This document shows, in pieces, positions 42,891-52,911 of a stretch of DNA of 64,000 nt. The stretch comes from Roseovarius sp. (GTDB lineage Bacteria; Pseudomonadota; Alphaproteobacteria; Rhodobacterales; Rhodobacteraceae). A program made the position numbers and the translations under genes. Where the stretch lies: the NCBI RefSeq assembly GCF_027019125.1, contig NZ_JALUXE010000034.1, positions 186,001-250,000 of the forward strand, read 5' to 3'. The notes below the pieces were generated by a model. It had not been told where the DNA came from, made no database searches, and saw only the letters and a list, made by a program, of their open reading frames with translations. How positions within the stretch are numbered: position 1 is the stretch's first letter; each line of letters starts with the position of its first letter.

Positions 42891-44609
42891 ATGAAGTCTA
42901 AGTATAAGAACATCTGGCGCGCTCTGGACGGCATCCATGGGTATATCAGACCTTCCGAAATGCCCGAAGCTCTCCTCATCGAGGCGTCCCAATCCCTCGG
43001 CATGCAACAAGATACTTCCGACCCAAGATTCACCACTTGGGAGAACGTGTTTGGGACCGAAGCATACCAATCTCTGAAAGAGGCGAGGTCGCTCTTTCTT
43101 TCTCTGCCCGCGCAGGAACGGCTCTCTGCCTTCGATGAGATGATGAGTCTCTATCGATCGGAGACAGGTTTCTCGTGGATTGGACAGCAGGCCACCAAGC
43201 GCATCGTTGAACTGGCAGACGACCCTGATACTGCTCGCTGCGCATTTGCGAGTTCACTTCATCCGGCTCTGCTGTTGGCAATGAGCGGAACGAGTGTGCG
43301 CTTCGAAGATATCAACCACGACGTCTGCAACTTGGCGAGAATGCTGGCAGTCGTCTTGGAGGTTCCTCTCCAAGTGGTCCCCTCAGATCCGTTCGCCAGA
43401 CTCGATGAAGACGCCAATGACGCAGAAATCATCATGGCGCCATTCGGATACAAGATCCCATCAACATCTGACCTCCCCCGGAAGACACTCGAAATTATCG
43501 GAGACGATGGCCGGTCTCGGCGCCTTAGCAGCGAAGCAGTGGCCCTCGCCGACGCCCAGGTGTCCAAATCCAAACTCGTCATCGTTTCCGTTGCCGACGG
43601 CGCCATGTTTCGGGGTGTCGGTGTCGAGCCCATTGCCAGGGAGGCTCTCGTGGAATCCGGCCGGCTCCGAGCCATACTTGCCGTTCCGGGAGGAATGATC
43701 TTCCAGAACACCGGCATTGCCAGCGACATCCTCATCCTGAGCTCAGAGTGGGATGCCAAACAAAAGGTTCGCTTTGTTGATCTGAGCGCATCTCAGTTTG
43801 CTGGACGGACCGTCCGTGGCCGCCCCGAGATTAAGTCGGGCACCTCTTGGCTCAAGGCCATCATGGCTCCCGTTCCGGAAGGCAGCACCTCGACGGTGGA
43901 TGTTTCGATCTCTGACATTCAGGCAAAGGATTGCATCCTCAGCTTGGACCGATATCTCATTCCACCCGCAGTCGCCGAGCTGGAATGCTTTCTATCCGAA
44001 AGGGACACTCTTCCGCTTCACGAGGCCGTTGAACTCATCCGTCCGTTGTCTCTCGGTCAAGGCGATGACGGCGATTACAAGATACGGGAAGCCGCTCCTG
44101 CGGACATCGGTGAGTGCGATTACCTTCCGTTGCCGAAGAAGGAGATCTCCATTGAGCGCGCGCAACTCAGGAAGGCGCGCAATCAGAGATTGATACCGGG
44201 AGACGTTCTCTTGTCAGTCAAGGGAACCATTGGCTCGGTTGCCCTGGTGCCTGAAGAGGCTTCCGTAGATGGGGAAAGCCATTTCTGGACGGCTGGGCAG
44301 TCGTTCATGATCCTCCGCCCCAAGCAGGGAAGAATCTCAGGCATCGCGCTACTCGAATACTTCTCGAATCCTTCCGTGAAGACCGCATTGCGGTCCCTTG
44401 CTGCGGGCGCGGCAATCCAAACGATCTCCATCAAGGATCTCAAGGATTTCCGTATTCCCGTGCCCTCTGCCGAGGAAGAGGACGAGATGGAGGCCACGTT
44501 CCGGGAGCGGCAGGATCGCCTGGCCGAGGTTCGCGCCATCCTCAAGGGCATCGAGCACGCCCGAGATGCTTCGTGGCCTCACCGAGAACTTCAAGGGGCG
44601 CATGCATGA
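42891..44609 (+). CDS. Fused degenerate N6-methylase / HsdS-type specificity protein
   Basis: 572 residues. The N-terminal two thirds follow the C-terminal half of a type I N6-adenine methylase (SKSKLVIVSVADGAMFRG, REALVESGRLRAILAVPGGMIFQNTGIASDILILSS), but the SAM-binding glycine motif is absent and the NPPF catalytic motif is replaced by MAPFG (in AEIIMAPFGYKIP). It is therefore probably inactive as an enzyme. The last 200 residues resemble one HsdS half (PLHEAVELIRPLSLGQG, RLIPGDVLLSVKGTIGSVALV, LEYFSNPSVKTALRSLAAGAAIQTISIKDLKDFRIPVPS). It overlaps hsdM by 4 nt. It may redirect, regulate or inhibit the R-M complex. Confidence 0.75.
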   Translation: MKSKYKNIWRALDGIHGYIRPSEMPEALLIEASQSLGMQQDTSDPRFTTWENVFGTEAYQSLKEARSLFLSLPAQERLSAFDEMMSLYRSETGFSWIGQQATKRIVELADDPDTARCAFASSLHPALLLAMSGTSVRFEDINHDVCNLARMLAVVLEVPLQVVPSDPFARLDEDANDAEIIMAPFGYKIPSTSDLPRKTLEIIGDDGRSRRLSSEAVALADAQVSKSKLVIVSVADGAMFRGVGVEPIAREALVESGRLRAILAVPGGMIFQNTGIASDILILSSEWDAKQKVRFVDLSASQFAGRTVRGRPEIKSGTSWLKAIMAPVPEGSTSTVDVSISDIQAKDCILSLDRYLIPPAVAELECFLSERDTLPLHEAVELIRPLSLGQGDDGDYKIREAAPADIGECDYLPLPKKEISIERAQLRKARNQRLIPGDVLLSVKGTIGSVALVPEEASVDGESHFWTAGQSFMILRPKQGRISGIALLEYFSNPSVKTALRSLAAGAAIQTISIKDLKDFRIPVPSAEEEDEMEATFRERQDRLAEVRAILKGIEHARDASWPHRELQGAHA

Positions 44610-46741
44610 GCGCACAACTCAATGACGGTGGTGTCGGGAAATCTCCTTCGCCCACAGGAACCCGGACCAATATCCAGAGTAGCCCTGAGACCTCACGCAC
44701 CAGCACTTCCAAGGACCCCATGACAAAAATCAACGGCAACACCACAACCCTGGCAGACTTCATCTGGAAGAACGCAGATGACCTATGGGGTGCCTTCAAG
44801 CACGTCGATTTCGGCAAGGTCATCCTGCCGTTCACCCTCCTCCGTCGTCTCGAGTGCGTTCTCGAACCGAGCCGGGCCCAAGTCTTCTCCACCTACCAGT
44901 CGATGGCCAACCAGGGGATCGACATGGACCTCGTCCTCCGACCGATCGCGGGATACTCTTTCTACAATACCTCCAACTACGATCTCGGGAGCCTTGGGGC
45001 GACCCGAACCCGCCAAAACCTCGAAGATTACATCTCCAGCTTCTCGGCCAACGCTCGCGTGATCTTCGAGCAATTCGATTTTGCAAACACGATCGCGCGC
45101 ATGGATCGAGCAGGCGTTCTCTACAAGATCTGCCAGAACTTCGCGGCGATCGATTTGCATCCGAAGGCAGTTCCTGAGCGGACCATGTCGAACGTCTACG
45201 AGCACCTGATCCGCAAGTTCGGCGCCGAGGTGAACGAAGCTGCGGAAGACTTCATGACGCCGCGGGACGTCGTGCATCTGGCGATTGAGCTTCTCCTGGA
45301 CCCTGACGAGCAGGTCTTCGTCGACAACCCTGGCCTCATTACTACGCTCTATGACCCGACCTGCGGCACCAGCGGCTTCCTTTCGGATGGGATGGAGCAC
45401 GTTGATACGCTGCAGGACCGCTACGGCCGCGCCCCAACAATCGTTCCTTACGGCCAGGAACTCGAGCCCGAGACGCACGCCGTCGCGCTGGCTTCCATGC
45501 TTCTGAAGACAATCCCGACCGACCCCGGCCGCGACCTGTCGCAGAACATCAAGCTCGGCAGCACCCTGTCGAATGATCAACTTTCGAACGAGAAGTTCAA
45601 CTACTGCGTCTCCAATCCGCCCTTCGGCAAGAAATGGGAGATGGACCAGGCGGCCGTGGTCAAGGAACACAATGACCAGAAATTCGAAGGCCGGTTTGGA
45701 CCGAAACTGCCCGGCATTGGCGACGGCTCTATGCTGTTCCTGCTGCACCTGGTCAGCAAGCTGGAGGATCCGGAGAAAGGCGGAGGCCGGGCCGCTATCG
45801 TGCTCTCCGGTTCGCCCCTCTTTAACGGGCGCGCTGGCCAAGGTGAGTCCGAGATCCGCCGCTACCTGCTGGAACAGGACGTGGTCGAGGCTATCATCGC
45901 GTTGCCGCAGGAGATTTTCTTCCGCACGGGTATCGGCACTTACATCTGGATCCTGTCCAACAAGAAACCTGCGCATCGTAAAGGCAAGGTGCAGCTGATC
46001 AACGCAACCGAGATGTATGAGTCTATGCGCAAGAGCGAGGGCAACAAGCGCCGCCGCGTGGGCGAAGAGCAGACCCGCGATATCGTCAGCATGTATTCCA
46101 CCTTCGAAGAGAGCGGCGAAAGCAAGATCTTCGACAGCACAGAATTTGGTTACCGCCGCATCCGTGTCCTGCGCCCCCTGCGCAAGAAGATCGTGATCTC
46201 CGAGGAGGGGCTGGCCAAGCTGGAAGAGGAAAAACCCTGGGCCAAGCTGACCGAGGAACAGCGGGCGGGGTGGCGCACACGCTTGTACGATCAGATGGGC
46301 ACTGAGCACGGTTGGCACTGGGTCGATGGCTGGATGAAAGCCGCCGCCAAGGCCGATTCCGGCCTGGGCAAGGTTACCGCAACACATGTGAAGATGCTCC
46401 AGCGCGCCTTAGGCGTACGCGAGCCCGAGCTTGATCCCGTTACCGACAGACACGGCAACACCCTGCCCGACGATGACCTGACGGATTACGAGAACGTGTC
46501 GATGGGCACGAACATCCACGACTATCTGGCGACAGAAGTCCTACCGCATGTCGAGGACGCCTATATCGACGAGACCTACCGGGACGAGACCGATAGGAAG
46601 GTCGGGATCGTCGGCTACGAGATCAACTTCAACCGGTTTTTCTTTGAATATCAGCCGCCACGCGATCTGGAAGACATCGACGCCGATCTGAACGCCGTAG
46701 AGGCCGAAATTGCCGAAATTCTGGCAGAGGTGACAGAATGA
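44606..46741 (+). CDS. hsdM: Type I restriction-modification methylase subunit
   Basis: 711 residues from the ATG at 44606, overlapping the gene before by 4 nt. The first 38 residues are low-complexity and a second start (MTKINGNTTT) is possible. The N-terminal HsdM domain (TTTLADFIWKNADDLWGAFKHVDFGKVILPFTLLRRLECVL) is followed by the SAM motif DPTCGTSGFL (about 251) and the catalytic NPPFG (about 337). A C-terminal part specific to this subfamily is also present. It transfers methyl groups to adenine in the site chosen by HsdS. Complete and apparently active. Confidence 0.93.
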   Translation: MSAQLNDGGVGKSPSPTGTRTNIQSSPETSRTSTSKDPMTKINGNTTTLADFIWKNADDLWGAFKHVDFGKVILPFTLLRRLECVLEPSRAQVFSTYQSMANQGIDMDLVLRPIAGYSFYNTSNYDLGSLGATRTRQNLEDYISSFSANARVIFEQFDFANTIARMDRAGVLYKICQNFAAIDLHPKAVPERTMSNVYEHLIRKFGAEVNEAAEDFMTPRDVVHLAIELLLDPDEQVFVDNPGLITTLYDPTCGTSGFLSDGMEHVDTLQDRYGRAPTIVPYGQELEPETHAVALASMLLKTIPTDPGRDLSQNIKLGSTLSNDQLSNEKFNYCVSNPPFGKKWEMDQAAVVKEHNDQKFEGRFGPKLPGIGDGSMLFLLHLVSKLEDPEKGGGRAAIVLSGSPLFNGRAGQGESEIRRYLLEQDVVEAIIALPQEIFFRTGIGTYIWILSNKKPAHRKGKVQLINATEMYESMRKSEGNKRRRVGEEQTRDIVSMYSTFEESGESKIFDSTEFGYRRIRVLRPLRKKIVISEEGLAKLEEEKPWAKLTEEQRAGWRTRLYDQMGTEHGWHWVDGWMKAAAKADSGLGKVTATHVKMLQRALGVREPELDPVTDRHGNTLPDDDLTDYENVSMGTNIHDYLATEVLPHVEDAYIDETYRDETDRKVGIVGYEINFNRFFFEYQPPRDLEDIDADLNAVEAEIAEILAEVTE

Positions 46742-47982
46742 GTAGACTTCGATTTTCCGTTTCACTCGCGCCAACTCAAAGTGAAATCACTGCGCCGGGG
46801 GAAAGCTTTGTCACCTTCGCTCCGATGGAAGCAATAATGAATGGCCTCGGTGGTTTGGACACATCCCGCGTCGCTCGATTGGGTGACCTGAAAAATGGCA
46901 GCTACAACTATTTCGCTGAGGGGGATGTTCTCCTCGCAAAGGTCACCCCTTGCTTTGAGAATGGCAAAAAGGCGTATGCCCATAACCTTGAGAATGGAAT
47001 TGGATACGCAACGTCCGAGGTTTTTGTAATCAGGCCTGACCTAAACAAGATCGATCCGAACTTTCTTCTTTATCTTATGTCATCTGAAGATTTTCGCTCT
47101 CACGGTGTGCGAAGCATGACTGGTACCGGAGGGCTGAAACGCGTCAATCCAGAAGCGATCCTCAATTTCCCGACGACTTTCTACGAACTTGAAAAGCAAC
47201 GCGAAGTCGCAACCTACCTCGACCGCGAGACCGCGCGGATTGGCGGGTTGATCGAGAAGAAGGCCCGCTTTATCGCGCTGCTGAAGGAAAAGCGCGTCGC
47301 CGTAATCGCCCATGCCGTCACCAAGGGCCTGAACCGCAATGCGCCGATGAAGGACTCCGGCCAAGGCTGGCTCGGCGAGGTGCCCGCGCATTGGGAGGTG
47401 GTGCCCAGCATCTGGCTATTCACCGAAAGCAAGGAGCGCGCGCACGAAGACGATGAGCAACTATCGGCAACCCAGAAATATGGCGTGATCCCACTTTCCG
47501 AGTTCGAGCGCCTTGAACAACGGCAAGTCACCAAAGCCTTTCTGAACCTTGAGCAGCGCAAGCACGTCGAAGTCGGTGATTTCGTGATCAGTATGCGCAG
47601 CATGGACGGCGGACTTGAACGCGCCAAGGCGCGCGGCTGCGTCAGGTCTTCCTATGTGGTCCTGAAATCATCTGCCAACGTGGACGTTGACTTCTTCACA
47701 TACCTCTTCAAATCAATCAGCTATATTCAGGCGCTGCGAGCCACATCGAGTTTCATTCGCGATGGACAGGATCTGAGTTTCTGGAATTTCAGGGCCGTAA
47801 AGCTGCCGCGCCTTCCTCTTGATGAACAGGTCGAAATTGCACGTTTCTTGTCGAATGAGACCACCAGAATCGACACCCTCATCACCAAGACCGAACAAAG
47901 CATCGCCCTACTCAAGGAAAAGCGCGCGGCCTTGATCACAGCCGCCGTCACCGGCAAGATCGATGTAAGGAGCGCAGCATGA
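46738..47982 (+). CDS. hsdS: Type I restriction-modification specificity subunit
   Basis: 414 residues, overlapping hsdM and hsdR by 4 nt on each side. Two target-recognition domains alternate with conserved coiled coils: YLDRETARIGGLIEKKARFIALLKEKRVAVIAHAVTKGL in the middle and FLSNETTRIDTLITKTEQSIALLKEKRAALITAAVTGKI at the end. They set the spacing between the two half-sites. The first domain (about 5-150) has lower GC than its neighbours, a sign of domain exchange. Confidence 0.92.
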   Translation: MSRLRFSVSLAPTQSEITAPGESFVTFAPMEAIMNGLGGLDTSRVARLGDLKNGSYNYFAEGDVLLAKVTPCFENGKKAYAHNLENGIGYATSEVFVIRPDLNKIDPNFLLYLMSSEDFRSHGVRSMTGTGGLKRVNPEAILNFPTTFYELEKQREVATYLDRETARIGGLIEKKARFIALLKEKRVAVIAHAVTKGLNRNAPMKDSGQGWLGEVPAHWEVVPSIWLFTESKERAHEDDEQLSATQKYGVIPLSEFERLEQRQVTKAFLNLEQRKHVEVGDFVISMRSMDGGLERAKARGCVRSSYVVLKSSANVDVDFFTYLFKSISYIQALRATSSFIRDGQDLSFWNFRAVKLPRLPLDEQVEIARFLSNETTRIDTLITKTEQSIALLKEKRAALITAAVTGKIDVRSAA

Positions 47983-50900
47983 AGGACGATCAGCACCACG
48001 AAAAGCATCTCGAGGACTACATCGTCCGGAAGCTGACCGAGCAAGGCTGGCTCTTGGGTTCCTCGGATCATTACGATCAGGATCACGCGCTCTACCCCGA
48101 GGATATCGCGGAGTGGCTGAAAGCCACCCAGCCTGCCAAGTGGGAGAAGCTTGTCGCCATGAATGGCGACAATGCCCGCAAGGTCCTGATGGACAAGCTC
48201 GAGGCCGCGCTCGAAAAAAACGGCCCCATCCATGTCCTGCGCCGCGGCTTCGCCATCGCCGGCTGTGGGCAGATCGACATGTCCGAGGCCGCGCCAGAGG
48301 ATCAGCGGAACCAGAAGATCATCGACCGCTATGCCGCGAACCGCCTGCGCGTCGTTCCGCAGCTGAAATACAAGCACGGCCACCAGGATGCGATCGACCT
48401 CGGATTCTTCCTGAACGGCCTGCCCGTCGCCACGGTCGAGCTCAAGACCGACTTCACCCAGTCGGCCGAGACTGCGAAGCTGCAATACATCGAGGACCGG
48501 CTCCCAATGGAGCCGCGAACAAAGCGCAAGCATCCTCTTCTGACCTTCAAGCGCGGCGCCATCGTGCATTTCGCCATGTCGGACAGCGAAATCTGGATGA
48601 CGACGAAGCTGGCTGGCGAGAACACGTTCTTCCTGCCCTTCAATCAGGGGCATGACGGCCACGGTGGGAATCCCCCGCGTGACGATGGCGAATACCCCGT
48701 CGCCTATTTCTGGGAGAAGATCTGCCAGCCCGACGCCTGGCTGCGGATTTTCCACAGCTTCGTCTATGTCGAAAAAAAAGACGTGGTGGACCTGAAAGGG
48801 AAATGGACCGTCAAGGAAACCCAGATTTTCCCGCGCTACCACCAGCTCGATGCCGTCAACAAGATGACCGAGGACGCCAAGGCGAACGGTCCCGGTCACG
48901 CCTATCTGTGCGAGCACAGCGCAGGATCGGGCAAAACATCGACCATCGCGTGGACAGCCCATGACCTGGTCAAGATGCGGTCTGATGAAGGGAAGGCGAT
49001 CTTCGATACGTTGATCATCGTCACCGACCGCAATGTCCTCGACGGGCAGCTCCAAGATGCCGTCCAACAGATCGACCACCAAGAAGGCCTGATCGCCGCC
49101 ATCGACCGCGAAAAGAGCTCCAAGAGCAAGAGCCAGCAGCTCACCGACGCGATCCTGAAGGGCACGCCGATCATCGTCGTTACGATCCAAACCTTCCCCT
49201 ACGCCATGGAGGCGATACTTACCGAGACATCGCTGAAGGATCGCGGCTTCGCGGTCATCATCGACGAAGCGCACACCTCGCAAACCGGCAGCACGGCCTC
49301 GAAGCTTCAGGCCACGCTCGCCATGTCTTCCAACAAGGACACGGCCGGGATGACGGTCGAGGAGCTCCTTGAGGAAATTCAGAAGAGCCGCGTGCGGCCG
49401 AGCAACATCTCGCACTTCGCGTTCACTGCGACGCCGAAGCATTCGACCATGATGCTTTTCGGGCGGCGGCCGGACCCTTCCAGGCTCGCAGGGAAAGACA
49501 ACCTCCCCGCCTCTTTCCACAAATACGAGATGCGCCAGGCGATCGATGAAGGCTTCATCCTCGACGTCCTGAAGGGTTACCTGCCGTACAAGACCGCCTT
49601 CAACCTCGGGAAGCAGATTGCCGACGACAAGCGCGTCGATGGCAAGACTGCGAAGCGCGCTCTGGCCAGATGGATGAACCTGCACCCGACGAACGTGACC
49701 CAGAAGGTCCAGTTCATCATTGAGCACTTCTCGAAGAACGTAGCGCACCTGCTCGATGGCCAAGCAAAAGCGATGGTTGTCACGAGCTCGCGTCCGGCGG
49801 CCGTTCGATACAAGAAGGCGTTCGACGCCTTCATCGAAGCCAACCCGCAATACAAGGAAATCCGAGCTCTGGTGGCCTTCTCAGGCAAGTTGACCGGAAA
49901 GGACGTCATGCATTCCGACGACGACCGGATATCCGGAGAGGCTTTCGTCTGTGAGGATGATGCTGAGTTCACCGAAGCAAACATGAACCCGGATGCAAAA
50001 AGCAAGGATCTCCGCATCGCCTTCGACCGACCCGAGTACCGGGTCATGCTCGTCGCGAACAAGTTCCAGACAGGGTTCGACCAGCCGAAGCTCGTGGCGA
50101 TGTATATCGACAAGAAGATCGCCAACGAGGTCGATATCGTCCAGACCCTCTCTCGCCTGAACCGCAAGGCGCCCGGCAAGGATCAGACATTCATCGTCGA
50201 CTTCGTGAATGATCCGGAGGCCGTCCTTGCCGCATTCGCCAAGTATGATTCCGGGGCGAAGATCGAAGAAGCCCAGACCCTCGAAGTCGTCTACGAACTC
50301 AAGGAGCAGCTGGAAGAGCAGGCTATCTACATGCCGTCTCACGTCGCCGCCTTCCGCGAAGCCAGATACAAGACAGGATCAAGCTCATCCGCTTCCGAGG
50401 AGGTGCAGCACAAGGCAATGTATGCCGCCACCCAGGAGCCTACCGACCTCTACAATATGCGGCTGAAAGAGCTTCGAAAGCGGAGCCAGCAGGCCGAGGC
50501 AGACTACCAGATCGCGAAGACTGCCGGGAACGAACCCGCGATGGAGAAGGCTGATCATGAGCGCCGCCAGGTCGACGAGGCCATCGGACAGATGGTCGAC
50601 TTCAAGTCCGGCCTGGCTCGCTTCTCCCGGACCTATGCCTACATCGCCCAGCTTATCGATCTCGGCGATCCGGAACTCGAGAACCTTGCCAGCTTCACGA
50701 AGCTGCTGTCGAAGCGCCTCGATGGCATCCCTCCGGACCAGATCGACCTCTCGGGAATTCGCCTGACCGGCTATGACATCCAAACTGTGGACATGCCCGG
50801 CCAGCTCGACTCTGACGACGAAGAAACTGATCTCGCGCTCAAACCGATAGGCCCCGGCGGTTCCCCTGCCCCGGGAGGTCTCCCTGTCTACCTGCAGGAG

Positions 50901-51224
50901 CTCATCGAGCGACTGAACGGCATCTTCGGCGAAGCCGCGCCGCTGAAGGATCAGGCCAATTTCGTGAACCACATTGCCGCGATCGCCCGTGAGAACGAGA
51001 TCGTAATGGCACAAGTCGAGAAGAATCCAAAGGAGCAGGCTCTGAAGGGCAACCTGCCCGGAGCTATTCAGGCCGCCGTGGTCAGGGCCATGGCCTCGAA
51101 CAGCTCCCTGGCCGCCACCCTGCTCAAGGAGGATCGCCAGAGCCTCGGGATCATGACGAACCTGATCTACGACCTCCTCAAGAACGACACGAACATCGAT
51201 CTAAGGGATCTCGACGCAGGCTGA
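47979..51224 (+). CDS. hsdR: Type I restriction-modification nuclease/translocase subunit
   Basis: 1081 residues. The N-terminal nuclease region contains the PD-(D/E)xK-type signature within DLGFFLNGLPVATVELKTDF (about 138-157). Next come the two RecA-like motor domains with Walker A HSAGSGKTST (about 312) and the DEAH box AVIIDEAHTSQTGS (about 428). Also present are motif III FAFTATPKH and motif VI EVDIVQTLSRLNRKAPGK. A C-terminal helical domain contacts the methylase. It translocates and cuts unmethylated DNA. The gene order M-S-R with 4-nt overlaps shows one tight operon. Confidence 0.94.
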   Translation: MKDDQHHEKHLEDYIVRKLTEQGWLLGSSDHYDQDHALYPEDIAEWLKATQPAKWEKLVAMNGDNARKVLMDKLEAALEKNGPIHVLRRGFAIAGCGQIDMSEAAPEDQRNQKIIDRYAANRLRVVPQLKYKHGHQDAIDLGFFLNGLPVATVELKTDFTQSAETAKLQYIEDRLPMEPRTKRKHPLLTFKRGAIVHFAMSDSEIWMTTKLAGENTFFLPFNQGHDGHGGNPPRDDGEYPVAYFWEKICQPDAWLRIFHSFVYVEKKDVVDLKGKWTVKETQIFPRYHQLDAVNKMTEDAKANGPGHAYLCEHSAGSGKTSTIAWTAHDLVKMRSDEGKAIFDTLIIVTDRNVLDGQLQDAVQQIDHQEGLIAAIDREKSSKSKSQQLTDAILKGTPIIVVTIQTFPYAMEAILTETSLKDRGFAVIIDEAHTSQTGSTASKLQATLAMSSNKDTAGMTVEELLEEIQKSRVRPSNISHFAFTATPKHSTMMLFGRRPDPSRLAGKDNLPASFHKYEMRQAIDEGFILDVLKGYLPYKTAFNLGKQIADDKRVDGKTAKRALARWMNLHPTNVTQKVQFIIEHFSKNVAHLLDGQAKAMVVTSSRPAAVRYKKAFDAFIEANPQYKEIRALVAFSGKLTGKDVMHSDDDRISGEAFVCEDDAEFTEANMNPDAKSKDLRIAFDRPEYRVMLVANKFQTGFDQPKLVAMYIDKKIANEVDIVQTLSRLNRKAPGKDQTFIVDFVNDPEAVLAAFAKYDSGAKIEEAQTLEVVYELKEQLEEQAIYMPSHVAAFREARYKTGSSSSASEEVQHKAMYAATQEPTDLYNMRLKELRKRSQQAEADYQIAKTAGNEPAMEKADHERRQVDEAIGQMVDFKSGLARFSRTYAYIAQLIDLGDPELENLASFTKLLSKRLDGIPPDQIDLSGIRLTGYDIQTVDMPGQLDSDDEETDLALKPIGPGGSPAPGGLPVYLQELIERLNGIFGEAAPLKDQANFVNHIAAIARENEIVMAQVEKNPKEQALKGNLPGAIQAAVVRAMASNSSLAATLLKEDRQSLGIMTNLIYDLLKNDTNIDLRDLDAG

Positions 51225-51559
51225 GCCTCCTGCCTGACCACGAGCATCATCTACGCATCTGACAAAGGGCTTGCCGTATCGGCCGGCCCTCTACATTCCG
51301 GCCTGGACCGTCATGATACGGTCGGCGAGCGGACGGCCTCATCGCTGCTACGCGAAAAACTTTGCGCGCGCCTACACGGGGTATCAAGTTCGCATTTCGG
51401 GTGTGACCGACCACTTCCATCGTCACCATAGAAAACAGGTCCGCATCGTCAGCATTCATGTTGATAGGCGATTGTGGAGCACTTTGTGGGGCAAATTCTC
51501 TTAATCATTCACCCAAAACCTAAGAAAACCAACAATTTCTGGATTTTAGGCTTGACGAG
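51225..51559. other. Region between hsdR and the element's left end
   Basis: 335 bases without a convincing gene. An imperfect inverted repeat (cctaagaaaacc at 51519-51530 with ggattttagg at 51541-51550) lies just left of the attachment repeat and could end the restriction operon transcript. Confidence 0.5.
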
Positions 51560-51575
51560 TGGTGCCCAGGAGAGG
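51560..51575. repeat. Left attachment repeat of the tRNA-Leu element
   Basis: tggtgcccaggagagg, identical to 58151-58166. It duplicates the last 16 bases, CCA included, of tRNA-Leu(CAG) read on the minus strand. Bases on either side differ between the copies, so the repeat is exactly the crossover-bounded core as far as I can see. Confidence 0.9.
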
Positions 51576-51717
51576 CACCAACCCATTGTTTTATAATGTT
51601 TTAATCTGTCCATGCGTTCACGTATCCACCTAAAAACATGGCGGCTACTGCCCGAGCGTGTCTTGCGCTGTCCAACCGTATCCACTAACTTAAGGTGGAT
51701 ATTTAGGGGGATAAATA

Positions 51718-52911
51718 ATGCGGGCAACAAACAGGCTTTCGGCGGGCTTTCTCAAATCCGCACCCGTAGGCAAGCACTGCGACGGGGCCGGGCTTTGGCT
51801 CATCAAGCGCGAGGATGGCGGGGCGCAATGGGTTTTGCGTGTCACCGTTCACGGGCGGCGGCGGGAAATGGGCCTTGGCGGCTTCCCCGCACTCGGGCTG
51901 GCCGACGCACGCAAGCTGGCAGACCGCTGGCGCAAGGTGGCAGCGGCGGGCCGCGACCCCGTGAAGGAACGTGAAGCCGAAGAAAGAGCCGCACGGCGCG
52001 AGGATATTTCACTTACGGTGCTGACCGCTGACGCCTTCGAGGCGCGCAAGGCAGAACTCAAAGGCGATGGCACGGCGGGCCGGTGGCTTTCGCCCCTTAA
52101 CCTTCATGTCCTGCCCAAGCTGGGCCGCGTGCCAGTCACGGACCTTGACCAGCGCGATATTCGCGACACGCTTGCCCCGATCTGGCACACCAAGGCCGAC
52201 ACGGCGCGGAAGGCATTGAACCGGCTTTCAATCGTCATGCGGCACGCGGCGGCGCTGGGCCTTGATGTGGACCTGCAAGCGACCGACAAGGCAAAGGCGC
52301 TGCTGGGAAAAACCCGGCACGTGCCAAAGAACATTCCCGCGATGACTTGGGCCGATGTGCCGGACTTCTATGCGAGCCTTGAAGAGCCGACCCTGACGCA
52401 TCTCGCCTTGCGGCTGCTGATTCTGACCGGGATGCGCTCGACACCGCTGCGCAATATCCGGCTGGACCAGATAGAAGGCGACGTGTGGACGGTGCCCGCT
52501 GAAGCGATGAAGGGCCGCAAGGGCGCGACCGAGGCTTTCCGCGTGCCGCTTTCGACCGAAGCCCAGCGCATCATTGACCTTGCCCGCCCGCACGCCCGCA
52601 ACGGCTTCCTGTTTCCGAACAACCGGCAAGGCGTGATTAGCGACATGACGCTTTCGCGGCACATGGAGCGGCGCGAACTGGAAGCGCGCCCGCACGGCTT
52701 TCGCACAAGCCTGCGCACATGGCTGGCCGAAGCAACCGACGCGCCGCATGAGGTGGCCGAAGCGGTGCTGGCGCATGTGACGGATTCCGGCGTTGTGCGC
52801 GCATATCGCCGCACCGATTATCTGGAACAACGGCGCGCGCTGTTAGAGCGCTGGGCCGACCATGTGACCGGCGGCGCTGGGCAGGTGGTGAAGCTGGCGG
52901 GGGCGGGCTGA
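51718..52911 (+). CDS. int: P4-type tyrosine integrase of the tRNA-Leu element
   Basis: 397 residues. An N-terminal arm-binding DUF4102-like domain (GKHCDGAGLWLIKREDGGAQWVLRVTVHGRRREMGLGGFPALGLADAR) is followed by a core-binding domain. The catalytic part has box I LTGMRSTPLRNIRLDQI, then HGFRTSLRTWLAE (HxxR) and the nucleophile Tyr in RAYRRTDYLEQRR. It is placed 142 nt from the left repeat, as usual for tRNA-targeting integrases, and so is expected to catalyse integration at the tRNA-Leu 3' end. It overlaps the next gene by 1 nt. Confidence 0.93.
   Translation: MRATNRLSAGFLKSAPVGKHCDGAGLWLIKREDGGAQWVLRVTVHGRRREMGLGGFPALGLADARKLADRWRKVAAAGRDPVKEREAEERAARREDISLTVLTADAFEARKAELKGDGTAGRWLSPLNLHVLPKLGRVPVTDLDQRDIRDTLAPIWHTKADTARKALNRLSIVMRHAAALGLDVDLQATDKAKALLGKTRHVPKNIPAMTWADVPDFYASLEEPTLTHLALRLLILTGMRSTPLRNIRLDQIEGDVWTVPAEAMKGRKGATEAFRVPLSTEAQRIIDLARPHARNGFLFPNNRQGVISDMTLSRHMERRELEARPHGFRTSLRTWLAEATDAPHEVAEAVLAHVTDSGVVRAYRRTDYLEQRRALLERWADHVTGGAGQVVKLAGAG

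Noticed and set aside
42168..43070. 300-codon minus-strand frame across the restriction operon start
   Set aside because: It runs opposite the DUF4258-like gene, its promoter and the small membrane gene; not coding-like.
51247..51504. Short frames between hsdR and the attachment repeat
   Set aside because: No ribosome site, no recognisable protein and no conservation clue; left as intergenic.
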